A stretch of DNA of 64,000 bases, taken from contig CAYMVL010000034.1 in the NCBI GenBank assembly GCA_964394145.1, forward strand, positions 62,001-126,000, written 5' to 3'. The notes under the pieces are model-generated. The model searched no databases and had not been told where the DNA came from. It saw nothing but the letters and a program-made list of their open reading frames with translations. Source of the stretch: JAFGBN01 sp964394145. GTDB taxonomy: Bacteria; Chloroflexota; Dehalococcoidia; GIF9; AB-539-J10. Within the stretch, counting starts at the first letter, position 1. The number at the start of each line of letters is the position of its first letter. The position numbers were made by a program, and so were the translations under genes. This document shows, one piece after another, positions 27,058 to 35,380 of the stretch.

Positions 27058-27361
27058 CAGCCAGCATATGTTAACTGTGCCAGTTTCAATACGAGCTTCT
27101 TTATACCCTCGCCCAGAGTATTGTGAGGCCTTTATCCTTGATGGCCATGTGCCAATGCTTGGGCGCCCTCCTTTCTATATGGCGGAAGGGTCCTTCTTAC
27201 ATCATGCAGGGAGAGGTCAAATAACTCAGCCAGTTCTATCCCAATTATCTGCCGCACCTCCATCTGGTTTAACACCAACAACCTCCCCTGTTCTTTCCTG
27301 TTCAATGTCACCATCTCCTTCAAAGGGTGACATTTTCTCAGAACATTTAAGGGTGACATAA
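27058..27361 (-). pseudogene. ISNCY/IS481-like transposase 5' remnant with IS end
   Basis: Translation from the ATG at 27314 gives MVTLNRKEQGRLLVLNQMEV, then a helix-turn-helix (AELFDLSLHDVRRTLPPYRK) and AQALAHGHQG. A stop interrupts it, and RPHNTLGEGIKKLVLKLAQ and TYAG follow in the same frame. This matches the N-terminal HTH of a transposase group common in Chloroflexota. The catalytic part is missing. Upstream, two copies of AAGGGTGACA (around 27323 and 27349) resemble the outer end of the element. It is a decayed IS fragment. Confidence 0.7.
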
Positions 27362-27392
27362 TCATAGAAGATCTGCAAGAGCCCGTAACTAG

Positions 27393-27422
27393 TTGACAAT
27401 GGCTGTCTCGTTGCGTTAATAT
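27393..27422 (+). promoter_or_regulatory. Promoter of the GreA-fusion gene
   Basis: A consensus TTGACA at 27393-27398 is followed after 18 bases by TAATAT at 27417-27422. The predicted transcription start (about 27429) coincides with the TTG/GTG start codons at 27430 and 27433, so the mRNA would be leaderless. No ribosome site is present, consistent with this. Confidence 0.55.
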
Positions 27423-27429
27423 TTGTGCC

Positions 27430-28221
27430 TTGGTGGAAACAATTTCCAATCATAGAGCTACGCTGGCTGAATTAGGCGCGGGTTTTCTGTTAACTGTACC
27501 TCAACGTGATAGAGTAAAGGCACAAACGGAAATCTACAAGTTTATCCGCTGGTTTGGCTTGCATAGAAATGCGGATGAGCTTAGTCCTGTTGATGTGGGC
27601 AGTTATGGTGAACTGATCAGCCCGTCCGCAGTAAAACTGCTCAAGTCTTTCCTCGCTTACATGTGTAAGAAGGGATTCACCAGAGCGAATTTATCTCCTC
27701 ATCTAAGAGCGAAAAGGCCATCAGCTAACTTAACCGCTTTACAGCCGAGGCCCCGGGGCCAGACTACTTTAACTGCGGAGGGTTACGCTGAGATGGAATC
27801 GGAGCTGGCTAATTTGAAAAATCAGCGTGCCAGTGTTATTGAGGAGGTGCGAAGAGCTGCTGCTGATAAAGATTTTCGGGAAAATGCTCCGCTGCAAGCG
27901 GCTAGAGAACAAAAGTCGCATTTGGAAGGCAGAATTGAGGAACTGGAAGCAACCCTAAAACTGGCGAAAATCGTTGATGGTAGCCAGTCCACAGTACGGA
28001 TAAAAATTGGAGATACAGTAGTCCTTAGCGAGTTGTCATGCCACCAGGAGTCCAGCTATACTCTAGTTGATCCGCGGGAGGCGAATCCGACTAAGGGCAG
28101 AATTTCTGTTGCTTCACCCCTGGGCAAGGTACTTCTAGACAAAGAAAAGGGGCAAGTAGTTGAAGTTGCTGCTCCCGCCGGCGTTTTCAGCTACAGTATT
28201 GAAGACATTCACCAAGGATAG
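27430..28221 (+). CDS. GreA/GreB-type elongation factor with a recombinase-like N-terminal domain
   Basis: 263 residues. Residues ~112-262 are a GreA homologue: a coiled-coil NTD with the catalytic tip acidic pair D148 and E151 (DKDFRENAPLQAARE) and a FKBP-like C-terminal domain (IKIGDTVVL, SPLGKVLLDK). GreA rescues backtracked RNA polymerase by stimulating transcript cleavage. Residues ~1-95 are not part of normal GreA. They resemble the helical core-binding (SAM-like) domain of XerC/D tyrosine recombinases (IYKFIRWFGLHRNADELSP, LKSFLAYMCKKGFTRANL). No catalytic recombinase domain follows. The start is TTG 27430 or GTG 27433. The upstream in-frame stop at 27394 excludes a longer protein. Confidence 0.82.
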   Translation: MVETISNHRATLAELGAGFLLTVPQRDRVKAQTEIYKFIRWFGLHRNADELSPVDVGSYGELISPSAVKLLKSFLAYMCKKGFTRANLSPHLRAKRPSANLTALQPRPRGQTTLTAEGYAEMESELANLKNQRASVIEEVRRAAADKDFRENAPLQAAREQKSHLEGRIEELEATLKLAKIVDGSQSTVRIKIGDTVVLSELSCHQESSYTLVDPREANPTKGRISVASPLGKVLLDKEKGQVVEVAAPAGVFSYSIEDIHQG

Positions 28222-28744
28222 CACGGCGAAACGAAACACAAAACATGACTCTTAAGGCCAGTGCGGGTCCATAATGTCAGCACCCCTCGATAGTCGTCGG
28301 CCCCCCGTAAATGTCCTAACCTGGCAATGACGATAATCTTTACAAATTCTGATCCTTATCCATGAGCCGGTTTTTAGATCTTCTGGGACGTGTGACTTAA
28401 GGCGGGGTGTAGAGCTTGGTCCTATCTTCGGACATTGGAGATGCCATCTACAGCCAGTTCCCCAGCTGGCCACCAGTCTTGATAAGGAAGAAGCGACTCA
28501 TTCGATTCGACTGATATGCCTTTTCCTCACTTCAGGAGTACAGTGTGCTGCTTTCTACGCTTAGCTCTAATACGCGGCACTAAACTGCCCGAGCCAGAAG
28601 CGGTGTAATTAGGCTGCACGAAAGGAACCATGACCTCAGTCGTATGTCTGTGCTGAAGTGCAATGAGCGTACTGCATGCCAGCAAGGCAGGAGACCAGGT
28701 TTGGGATGTAGCCGAGTATTGAGGCTAAAGACGTGGACTCAGAG
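28222..28744. other. Intergenic, nothing recognised
   Basis: About 520 bases between convergent genes. A 73-codon minus-strand frame at 28252-28473 has no recognisable similarity and unusual composition. I do not call it a gene. No RNA or terminator signal stood out. Confidence 0.45.
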
Positions 28745-30142
28745 TTATCCCTTGAGATAAGCGTCTATAGCGGCGGCGGAACGCTTCCCGGCACCCATAG
28801 CCTCGATCACCGTGGCTGCTCCCGTGGTTATATCCCCTCCGGCCCAGACCTTGTCCCTGGAAGTGTGCCCTGTAGCCGGATCTGCTACTATAGTGCCGTG
28901 TTTGGTGAGTTCCAGACCCGGTGTTGTCGAGGGCAGAAGCTTATTAGGCACAGTGCCCAGGGCTGACACAATGGTATCGAATTCCATAGTGAACTCGCTC
29001 CCCGGAATAGCTACGGGGCGGCGCCTGCCGCTGGCATCGGGCTCGCCAAGCTGCATCTTCAGGCACTCTATTCCTTCTACCCAGCCCCGCTGATTACCAA
29101 GAAATTGTTTGGGGTTCGTCAAGAGATGGAAGATAGCCCCTTCTTCCTTGGCATTTTCCAGTTCCTCCGCTCTTGCTGTCATCTCTGCTTCAGTCCGTCG
29201 ATAGATGACGTGAACCTCCGCGCCAAATCTGATAGCCCATCTAACGCAATCCATGGCTACATTGCCGGCTCCGACTATTGCGACCTTCTTCCCTACCTTA
29301 ATAGGTGTGTCATATTCAGGGAAGAGATAAGCTTTCATCAAGTTTATCCTGGTTAGGAATTCGTTAGCAGAGTAGATTCCTCCGAGATTCTCGCCGGGAG
29401 CATTCATGAACTGGGGAGCCCCCGCTCCGATTGCCAGAAATACAGCATGATATCCGTTGCTCAGCAATTCATCCACCGTGGTTACTTTGCCAATTACCAT
29501 ATCAAGCTTGGTCTCCACGCCCAGCGACCCTACAAAGTTGAGCTCAGCTTCCACAATTCGCTTGGGCAATCTGAATTCTGGTATGCCATACATAAGCACA
29601 CCGCCTGCTACATGTAGGGCTTCGAGCATGGTAACCTGATGGCCCTTCTTTACCAGGTCAGCAGCACAAGCAAGCCCGGCTGGCCCTGAGCCAACAATTG
29701 CTACCTTCTTGCCTGTGGGCTTTGGGAGTTCTACCTTGAATACGCCGGATTCCTCCGGGTTCTCTCTGGCCCAGTCGGCGACGAACCTCTCCAATCTTCC
29801 TATAGCCACAGGTGCACCCAGCTTGGCCATAACACATTTCTTTTCACACTGGTCCTCTTGGGGGCAAACTCGGCCGCAAATTGCCGGAAGGCTGCTGGTA
29901 CTGTAGATAACCTTTGCTGCTCGAGGCAGGTCCTCCTCTTGTAGCGCTTTAATGAAAGCGGGAATGTTCACGTTGACTGGACAGCCTGTTATACAGGGTG
30001 CTTTTGGAGCTTGGATGCAACGCTTCGCTTCAGCGATGGCTTGTTCGTAAGTATAACCTAGGGCTACCTCATTGAAGTTCTTGATACGGTCCTTTACTTC
30101 TTGCTTGGGTATCGGCACCCGGTTTACGTTAGCTTTTCCCAT
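28745..30142 (-). CDS. NADPH-side subunit of NfnAB-type transhydrogenase (GltD/NfnB-like)
   Basis: 465 residues. The N-terminal Fe-S domain (CITGCPVNVNIPAFIK, CGRVCPQEDQCEKKC) is followed by FAD- and NAD(P)H-binding Rossmann units (VGSGPAGLACAADL, VGAGNVAMDCVRWA) and the C-terminal GGDITTGAATVIEAMGAGKR. It is annotated as glutamate synthase small subunit in many genomes, but no large subunit is nearby. The neighbour upstream, 12 bases away, is the matching ferredoxin-NADP-reductase-like subunit. The pair therefore most likely forms NfnAB/SudAB, which couples NADH and reduced ferredoxin to NADP+ by electron bifurcation. Confidence 0.88.
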   Translation of the reverse strand: MGKANVNRVPIPKQEVKDRIKNFNEVALGYTYEQAIAEAKRCIQAPKAPCITGCPVNVNIPAFIKALQEEDLPRAAKVIYSTSSLPAICGRVCPQEDQCEKKCVMAKLGAPVAIGRLERFVADWARENPEESGVFKVELPKPTGKKVAIVGSGPAGLACAADLVKKGHQVTMLEALHVAGGVLMYGIPEFRLPKRIVEAELNFVGSLGVETKLDMVIGKVTTVDELLSNGYHAVFLAIGAGAPQFMNAPGENLGGIYSANEFLTRINLMKAYLFPEYDTPIKVGKKVAIVGAGNVAMDCVRWAIRFGAEVHVIYRRTEAEMTARAEELENAKEEGAIFHLLTNPKQFLGNQRGWVEGIECLKMQLGEPDASGRRRPVAIPGSEFTMEFDTIVSALGTVPNKLLPSTTPGLELTKHGTIVADPATGHTSRDKVWAGGDITTGAATVIEAMGAGKRSAAAIDAYLKG

Positions 30143-30154
30143 ATATCTCTCCTT

Positions 30155-31015
30155 CTAGCTGGCGCTAGCCTTTATCTTATTTTCTTGCTTGTGAGCACTC
30201 TTCAGATAAAGCTCCTTGGATAGAGCTTCCTCTTCCAAGAAGCGATTATTTCTGGCCATAACCAGGTCAAAATTCACCAAGTGTGCGTCGAACATGGGGC
30301 CATCAACGCATGCAAACTTGGTCTCACCACCCACCTCCAGCCTGCACGAACCACACATACCGGTTCCGTCAACCATGATCATACGCATTGTGACCATTGT
30401 AGGTATATTGTAGGCCCTGGTCAGCTCAGCTAGCTTGATGTAGGTTCCAAGGATCCCTCCTGCAAATACGGCATCCACCTTCCTATCTTCCAGCAACTCT
30501 TTTAATACGTCGAGGTAGGTCCCCTTCCTGCCATAAGAACCATCTATCGTCGTTATGTAGTATTCATCACTGACAGATCTCAGTTCATCCTCTAGATATA
30601 CCATATCCTTGGATGGGAATGTTTGTATCGAAATTACATGGTTCCCTTTCTCGCGCAACTCCTTGCATGCTGCGTAGTTCTCGGCATGCCCGCAGACCAG
30701 GTCTGAAGCAAAAACTACATTCCCGTAGAGTTTTGACTCGACAGGAGTCCCCAGAGGACCAATCACATTCTCCAATGTATCACCAGCTTTGAGAGTATCA
30801 AGCTCCATGCTTGTCTTTCCCAGCTTCTTGATGAACATTGTGATTGTGTCTCCATCTGTCTTCTGCACGGACATTGGAATCCTCTCTCCCTTTTGGTGCA
30901 CACGGAAAACCACAAAGTTTCCTGCTTTAAATTTCTTGGCCACCAAAGGCGCCCTCACCGTTATCGCGTAGTCCTCTGAATTGAGATCCCTTTTGTCTAC
31001 AATCTCATAACTCAT
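30155..31015 (-). CDS. NfnA/SudB-like FAD-NAD(P) and [2Fe-2S] subunit
   Basis: About 286 residues from the ATG at 31015 (MSYEIVDKRDLNSEDY), chosen because AAGGAG lies six bases upstream. The open frame back to 31084 lacks such a site. It belongs to the dihydroorotate-dehydrogenase electron-transfer (PyrK-like) family: FAD domain (~1-95), NAD domain (~100-215) and a C-terminal [2Fe-2S] loop with GTGMCGSCRLEVGG and FACVDGP. In NfnAB this subunit binds NADH and the bifurcating partner binds NADPH. It is the first gene of a two-gene operon. Confidence 0.88.
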   Translation of the reverse strand: MSYEIVDKRDLNSEDYAITVRAPLVAKKFKAGNFVVFRVHQKGERIPMSVQKTDGDTITMFIKKLGKTSMELDTLKAGDTLENVIGPLGTPVESKLYGNVVFASDLVCGHAENYAACKELREKGNHVISIQTFPSKDMVYLEDELRSVSDEYYITTIDGSYGRKGTYLDVLKELLEDRKVDAVFAGGILGTYIKLAELTRAYNIPTMVTMRMIMVDGTGMCGSCRLEVGGETKFACVDGPMFDAHLVNFDLVMARNNRFLEEEALSKELYLKSAHKQENKIKASAS

Positions 31016-31152
31016 ATACTGCTCCTTTTCTATAACTACATACTTAATTGCACTAAGACTCTTTGCAGAGCTTACCAGCTTCAATAGTCATTAGTTAGCT
31101 TATATCCTCTAATTTTGCGTCCGTATATGTTATCAAATAATTATTGGTGCTT

Positions 31153-31317
31153 TCAAGTCTTCAAGGTCCTCTTGTGCGTCTGCCCGCAACCATTTCTAAT
31201 CCTCCCTTCATGCCCAAGGATGAATCTTGCACCTTCATCAGCACTGAGACCTATAAAGAAGCCAAGCTCTAATCTATCATTACCCAGTACGATCACTATT
31301 GCTCGGAGACGTCTCAT
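31153..31317 (-). CDS. Small ORF, 54 codons, unknown
   Basis: A minus-strand frame from the ATG near 31317 encodes MRRLRAIVIVLGNDRLELGF, then FIGLSADEGARFILGHEGRI and a basic tail. Its composition looks protein-like and the frame is free of stops, but there is no ribosome site and I recognise no family. It sits in a decayed region and may be a remnant. End positions may be off by a base. Confidence 0.25.
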   Translation of the reverse strand: MRRLRAIVIVLGNDRLELGFFIGLSADEGARFILGHEGRIRNGCGQTHKRTLKT

Positions 31318-31334
31318 AGATGAAAACGGGAAAC

Positions 31335-31356
31335 ACCCCTAAGTCGACTTCGGGGG
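31335..31356. repeat. Near-perfect 20-base palindrome
   Basis: CCCCTAAGTCGACTTCGGGG is palindromic except for one pair (T/C). It has a perfect AAGTCGACTT centre and CCCC/GGGG flanks. It lies upstream of the small ORF and has no T-run. It could be an operator or a terminator-like hairpin. Confidence 0.35.
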
Positions 31357-31604
31357 TCTATGGCCTTTATCTGTTTCTGCTTTCATTCTGTATTATCTAA
31401 CACTCTTCCTTGAAGTATACCTTCCAGTAGCCTAACTTGTCTTTCTCACGATGTGCTTTGTTCATATTCTATCTTGGCCACAATTTTGCTTCATTGCCTT
31501 TTGCCTGAGCGCAAGGTCTTCGGGTTGTCTGTGCTAGAGGATAATAAACTGAAATCCAACTACTCCGCCCGACATGGTCTATCCTCTATCAGTCAAGGCT
31601 GGAT

Positions 31605-31980
31605 TCGAAACAATGACGGCTTGGCGTTTCGTAAAACTCTTCAGGCCCTTTGTTGATGGACAACTTCTCCATGGGGCAAATCCCTTCACCTTCACGATTC
31701 TGAATGTAAGGTGCGATTCTGATGAAGTGATATTCAACCTCATAGTGAGCCAGCGTCTTAACTGCAAGCTGGCTAAGCAAAGGGCTGTAGACTTCTTTGC
31801 AATGAGCCTTCAGTGATAGCAGGGCAGCGGCATTAGCCGCAACCTTATCAAATACTGTAATCCCATGATGCGATTAAGCAGCACTATCAATGTAATCAAG
31901 CAAGGGCTGTACGGCTAGTTCTTTGATGAAAAGAGCAATCTGTCTCCATCATATAAGCGAAGGCTGTCAGCGCTTATTAG
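31605..31980 (-). pseudogene. Decayed DUF1893 gene
   Basis: On the minus strand the DUF1893 family can be followed almost end to end. The N-terminal strand is RLYDGDRLLFSSKN. After a frameshift come ELAVQPLLDYIDSAA, a stop, FDKVAANAAALLSLKAHCKE, VYSPLLSQLAV and AHYEVEYHF. The hallmark inner block (AAALL, KEVYSP, PYIQNREGEGICPMEKL) and a C-terminal GPEEFYE follow. One frameshift near 31935 and one in-frame TAA near 31885 break it, and there is no intact start. The family's function is not known to me. The level of decay suggests loss not long ago. Confidence 0.75.
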
Positions 31981-32574
31981 AAATCCTTAAATAGAGAACG
32001 ATTCATCAGAGTCCTTCATACGGCACGAGTGGATACCCTAGTGGCCTATTCCATAAAGGCAATGGTAACGTGAGATTTCAGGTTCACCAGTTTTGGTCGA
32101 GTATCATAAGCCATGGGCGATTCCGAAGCATCGCGGGCTCCCCCAAGCGAGGTTGGTGAGAGCCCAAAGTGACTTATTTGTTTGGTGTACTACTCTGATC
32201 CCCTGAAGTGGCTCTGTGGGAACAGTACTATCTCCATACTTTACCCTTAAGACACTATATAATGTCTATACTACCCCTGTTGTCCCTGTTTCAGCTGGCT
32301 TAAGATAGCCTATTGAGTCTACCCTTCAAGCCAATTCCATTAACACGTAGGAGCCGCCCAAATATCCTGCCAAATTGTTTCAGGAGCACACAATGCTAAG
32401 AAAATACCGAATTAGCTTGCCTAGCTTTACCAAGTGATGGGAAATTCAACTAGACAGAGGAACTGAAGGATGCCGGCATTATCAACTATATCGGGGAATG
32501 CGTTAGGTCAATTGATCATAACCAGCCACTATCGCTGGCAACTAGACAGAAAAGTACCCTTCTTACTAAGTGAA
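31981..32574. other. Intergenic, nothing recognised
   Basis: About 590 bases with many stops in every frame. No RNA motif, repeat or IS signature could be named. Confidence 0.4.
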
Positions 32575-32781
32575 TCACTCCTCAAGAAGAAAAGTGATCT
32601 TCATCTGGACTCGGTACTCGGATATTTTCCCCGTGTCATCGAGTAGTATTTCCTGATTCCAAATCCACGCAGATTTGACATTCTTAAGAGTTTTTTGGGC
32701 ACGAGCAATTCCTTTTTTCATTGCGTCATCGAAGCTGATTGGAGAGGATGATTTGACCTCAGTAGATCTTGAAATAGTCAT
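32575..32781 (-). CDS. Dodecin family flavin-binding protein
   Basis: 68 residues, the usual dodecin length. Dodecins form hollow dodecamers that store flavins or CoA. The family pattern is visible: ISFDDAMKKGIARAQKTLKN (helix), then SAWIWNQEILLDDTGKISEY and RVQMKITFLLEE, the strand-turn-strand ending. A Trp in SAWIW sits where the flavin-stacking Trp of bacterial and haloarchaeal dodecins lies. GGAAGGAG sits seven bases before the ATG at 32781, a strong ribosome site. The gene is isolated. Its leader contains a hairpin and a TATAAT. Confidence 0.88.
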   Translation of the reverse strand: MTISRSTEVKSSSPISFDDAMKKGIARAQKTLKNVKSAWIWNQEILLDDTGKISEYRVQMKITFLLEE

Positions 32782-32809
32782 TGGCGTCTCCTTCCGATAT
32801 TTATTTGAC

Positions 32810-32847
32810 TGGATTTTGTGTTGTAAAATCCAACAAGCATAATTATA
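32810..32847 (-). promoter_or_regulatory. Dodecin promoter -10 and leader hairpin
   Basis: On the minus strand TATAAT (32847-32842) lies about 60 bases before the start codon. The leader then holds a perfect 8-base stem, TGGATTTT/AAAATCCA (32832-32825 with 32817-32810), around a 7-base loop. It could be a regulatory or stabilising hairpin. Confidence 0.45.
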
Positions 32848-33251
32848 GCACTTCCGTATATGGTTTAGTAGACAAACTAGTTACTGCTTTTACGCCAATA
32901 GGTGTGAAACCGTGGTCTTGAAGCCTGGGTTAGCTACCAATATTGTCAGCCAGAAGTTGTCCATGCTCCGGTAGTTATAAGCTATCCTCTTTATAATTCT
33001 GATCCTGTTGTTCTTACCCTGGCAAATCGGTTGTCGAGCATACGTTCCGGCCTACTCGTCCTCCATTAGTCATGCTTCATCGTCTATCACTACCACGTTC
33101 GCCACAAAGCTGTTAGCCTCATTCTGAAAACATAGATGATAGAGCGTAGTCATAATAGGGTGATGGAGGTGGGCTATCCCGCTACCTTGAACAAACACTC
33201 TTTCCACCAGCAATTTGAAACAATCTGTGACTCCATTATAATTACTTATGT
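32848..33251. other. Intergenic, nothing recognised
   Basis: About 400 bases between the divergent dodecin and DUF4126 genes. It must hold the DUF4126 promoter, but no clear -35/-10 pair or other element was identified. Confidence 0.4.
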
Positions 33252-33818
33252 ATGATGGATAAGGAAATAATAACGGCGATTGCCCTGGGAATTGGCTTAG
33301 CCGCCAGTTGTGGCTTCAGAGTGTTTGTGCCATTGCTGGTAGCTAGCGTTGCTGCACATCTGGGAGTCTTCCCTGCTCAGGAGGGGTTCCTCTGGCTGGC
33401 CGGCTGGCCTGCGATAATATCCTTCGGCACGGCTACGGTTTTCGAAATAGTGGCGTATTATATCCCCGTTATGGACAATCTGCTGGATAGTATCAGCACA
33501 CCTCTGGCTGTCGGCGCGGGTACTTTGCTTCTGACTTCCGTTCTTCCCATCGATAATGAGATGCTCAAATGGGTTAGTGGGTTTATCGTCGGTGGAGGTA
33601 TAGCTGCAACAGTCCAAGGCGGCACCGTTTTGGCAAGGCTTGCTTCTACAAGCTTAACTGCGGGAACAGGGAATCCCTTAGTAGCCACAGGGGAACACGC
33701 TGCAGCTTTTACTACTTCACTGCTGTCGCTGGTCATTCCGTTTGTGGTTGTCACTGTTCTGGTGGTGCTCATCATTTTCATTGTCCTTAAATTCAGAAAA
33801 CGACTCAGGAACCGCTGA
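33252..33818 (+). CDS. DUF4126 membrane protein
   Basis: 188 residues with about four to five hydrophobic segments. The DUF4126 pattern is seen: an N-terminal GLAASCGFRVFVPLLVASV, a middle FEIVAYYIPVMDNLLDSIST and a glycine-rich VGGGIAATVQGGTVLARLAS block, and a C-terminal hydrophobic helix ending in a basic tail (KFRKRLRNR). The function of the family is not known to me. It is a single gene with an ATG at 33252 or 33255. It is followed 151 bases later by the serpin gene on the same strand. Confidence 0.85.
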   Translation: MMDKEIITAIALGIGLAASCGFRVFVPLLVASVAAHLGVFPAQEGFLWLAGWPAIISFGTATVFEIVAYYIPVMDNLLDSISTPLAVGAGTLLLTSVLPIDNEMLKWVSGFIVGGGIAATVQGGTVLARLASTSLTAGTGNPLVATGEHAAAFTTSLLSLVIPFVVVTVLVVLIIFIVLKFRKRLRNR

Positions 33819-34008
33819 CGATGCACAACGATGAGCATTGGTTACCGACGTTTGATAGGACAATGGCGGAAGGAATATAATCAGGTATGTTGACATAGTG
33901 CGAAGAATGACCAAGCACTAGCACCTGAGACGATATCGACTGTGCAAGAACTGGTATAGACGTCAAAGGTTGCCTGAGATCACAAGATTAGTTCTAGAGG
34001 GGTATGAG

Positions 34009-35283
34009 ATGAGAAAGTCAGCATTACTTGTGTTGAAATTGGCGATGTTGGTCGGGCTAGTATGTTGTAGTCAGGTAGTGTCAAATCAGTTGATAAAGTC
34101 GAAAAAACAGCGAAATGCCTGGCCAGCAGCAAATGAAACTGACCTTGCAATGCTGGTTGCTGGTAATAGTGACTTTGCTTTCGACCTATATAGGACAATA
34201 CGGCAAACGGGAACTAACCTGTTCTTCTCACCGTACAGTATATCGGAAGCGCTGGCAATGGCTTATGCTGGTGCTCGTGGTGATACCGAGAAAGCTATGG
34301 TTGAAACTCTTAACTTCAACCTATCACCCGATTGCCTGCACCCGGCATTTAATAGCCTTGACCTTAGGTTCAAGGAGCGTGGTAAAGGAGCAAAAGGTAA
34401 GGACAAAGATGGTTTTAGACTGCATATAGTCAACGCCATCTGGGGACAAAAGGGCTATGATTTTCTGGAGGGATTTCTCGACGTTCTTGCCCAGAACTAT
34501 GGTGCAGGGTTGAGGGTACTGGACTTCATAAATGACACGGAGGAGTCACGGGTCGCTATTAACAAATGGGTTAGCGACCAGACTGAGGGAAGAATCAATG
34601 GACTGGTTCCAAAGGGGGCGATAGACCCGCTAACACGACTCGTCTTAACCAATGCTGTCTACTTTAATGCAGCTTGGGAATCCCCCTTCAGTAAGAATTT
34701 GACTTCTGACGATACCTTCCATCTAATGGGTGATATTGATATCACTGTTCCCATGATACGGCAAACCAAATCCTTCCGCTATACCGAAGGTGATGTTTAT
34801 GAAGCTATTGAATTACCGTATGATGGGCATGAACTCTCCATGCTTATCCTGCTACCCAAAGCTGGGCAATTCGATGCCTTCGAAGAACTCTTGAACACGG
34901 AGCTTGTTAGGGCAATCACTGGCAAGTTAGAGTTGAATGAAGTGGCGCTGACAATGCCAAAATTTGAATATGAGTCCAATTTCGGCTTAAAAGAAGCACT
35001 CAGGAGGCTCGGCATGAGAGTGGCTTTTGAAGGGGGGGCTGATTTCTCAGGGATGAACGGTAATCGCGACCTGTTGATACAGGATGTCCTGCATAAAGCT
35101 TTTGTCTCCGTAGATGAAGCTGGCACCAAGGCAGCTGCGGCTACCGCAGTGATAATGGGGATGAAATTTATGCGCGCACTCGCGATCGAACTCAAGGTTG
35201 ACCGCCCGTTCATCTTCCTTATCCGGGACATACCAACTGATAGCATAATATTTCTGGGACGTCTTCTTAATCCGGCAAAATAG
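34009..35283 (+). CDS. Secreted serpin (serine protease inhibitor family)
   Basis: About 424 residues from the ATG at 34009, chosen because GAGGGG lies about seven bases upstream and a signal-peptide-like stretch follows (MRKSALLVLKLAMLVGLVCC). An earlier in-frame start at 33970 adds 13 residues. Serpin landmarks are LFFSPYSISEALAMAYAGAR, LTNAVYFNAAWESPF, AIELPYDG, the hinge EAGTKAAAATAV and the C-terminal VDRPFIFLIRD. The small-residue hinge indicates an inhibitory serpin. Counting from it places Lys at P1 (GMKFM), predicting trypsin-like or Lys/Arg-specific target proteases. The convergent neighbour is a clostripain-like peptidase. Confidence 0.92.
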   Translation: MRKSALLVLKLAMLVGLVCCSQVVSNQLIKSKKQRNAWPAANETDLAMLVAGNSDFAFDLYRTIRQTGTNLFFSPYSISEALAMAYAGARGDTEKAMVETLNFNLSPDCLHPAFNSLDLRFKERGKGAKGKDKDGFRLHIVNAIWGQKGYDFLEGFLDVLAQNYGAGLRVLDFINDTEESRVAINKWVSDQTEGRINGLVPKGAIDPLTRLVLTNAVYFNAAWESPFSKNLTSDDTFHLMGDIDITVPMIRQTKSFRYTEGDVYEAIELPYDGHELSMLILLPKAGQFDAFEELLNTELVRAITGKLELNEVALTMPKFEYESNFGLKEALRRLGMRVAFEGGADFSGMNGNRDLLIQDVLHKAFVSVDEAGTKAAAATAVIMGMKFMRALAIELKVDRPFIFLIRDIPTDSIIFLGRLLNPAK

Positions 35284-35322
35284 GGCACAATTCACTCATG
35301 AGGTCTCAAAATGAAAATCTGA

Positions 35323-35355
35323 ATATGGAGTGGTTGTATCCGAGTCACTCCATAT
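35323..35355. terminator. Hairpin between convergent serpin and peptidase genes
   Basis: ATATGGAGTG (35323-35332) and CACTCCATAT (35346-35355) form a perfect 10-base stem with a 13-base loop in the 97 bases between the two convergent stops. There is no T-run, so terminator function is probable from position only. Confidence 0.5.
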
Positions 35356-35380
35356 GATCTTAATCGTCGGCTGGCCGTAT

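Noticed and set aside
28252..28473. 73-codon minus-strand ORF between the GreA fusion and NfnB-like gene
   Set aside because: No similarity, no ribosome site, and a composition rich in Arg, Ser and Cys typical of chance frames.
28745..30142. Glutamate synthase small subunit
   Set aside because: No large subunit is nearby, while the directly adjacent PyrK-like flavoprotein matches the NfnAB/SudAB arrangement.
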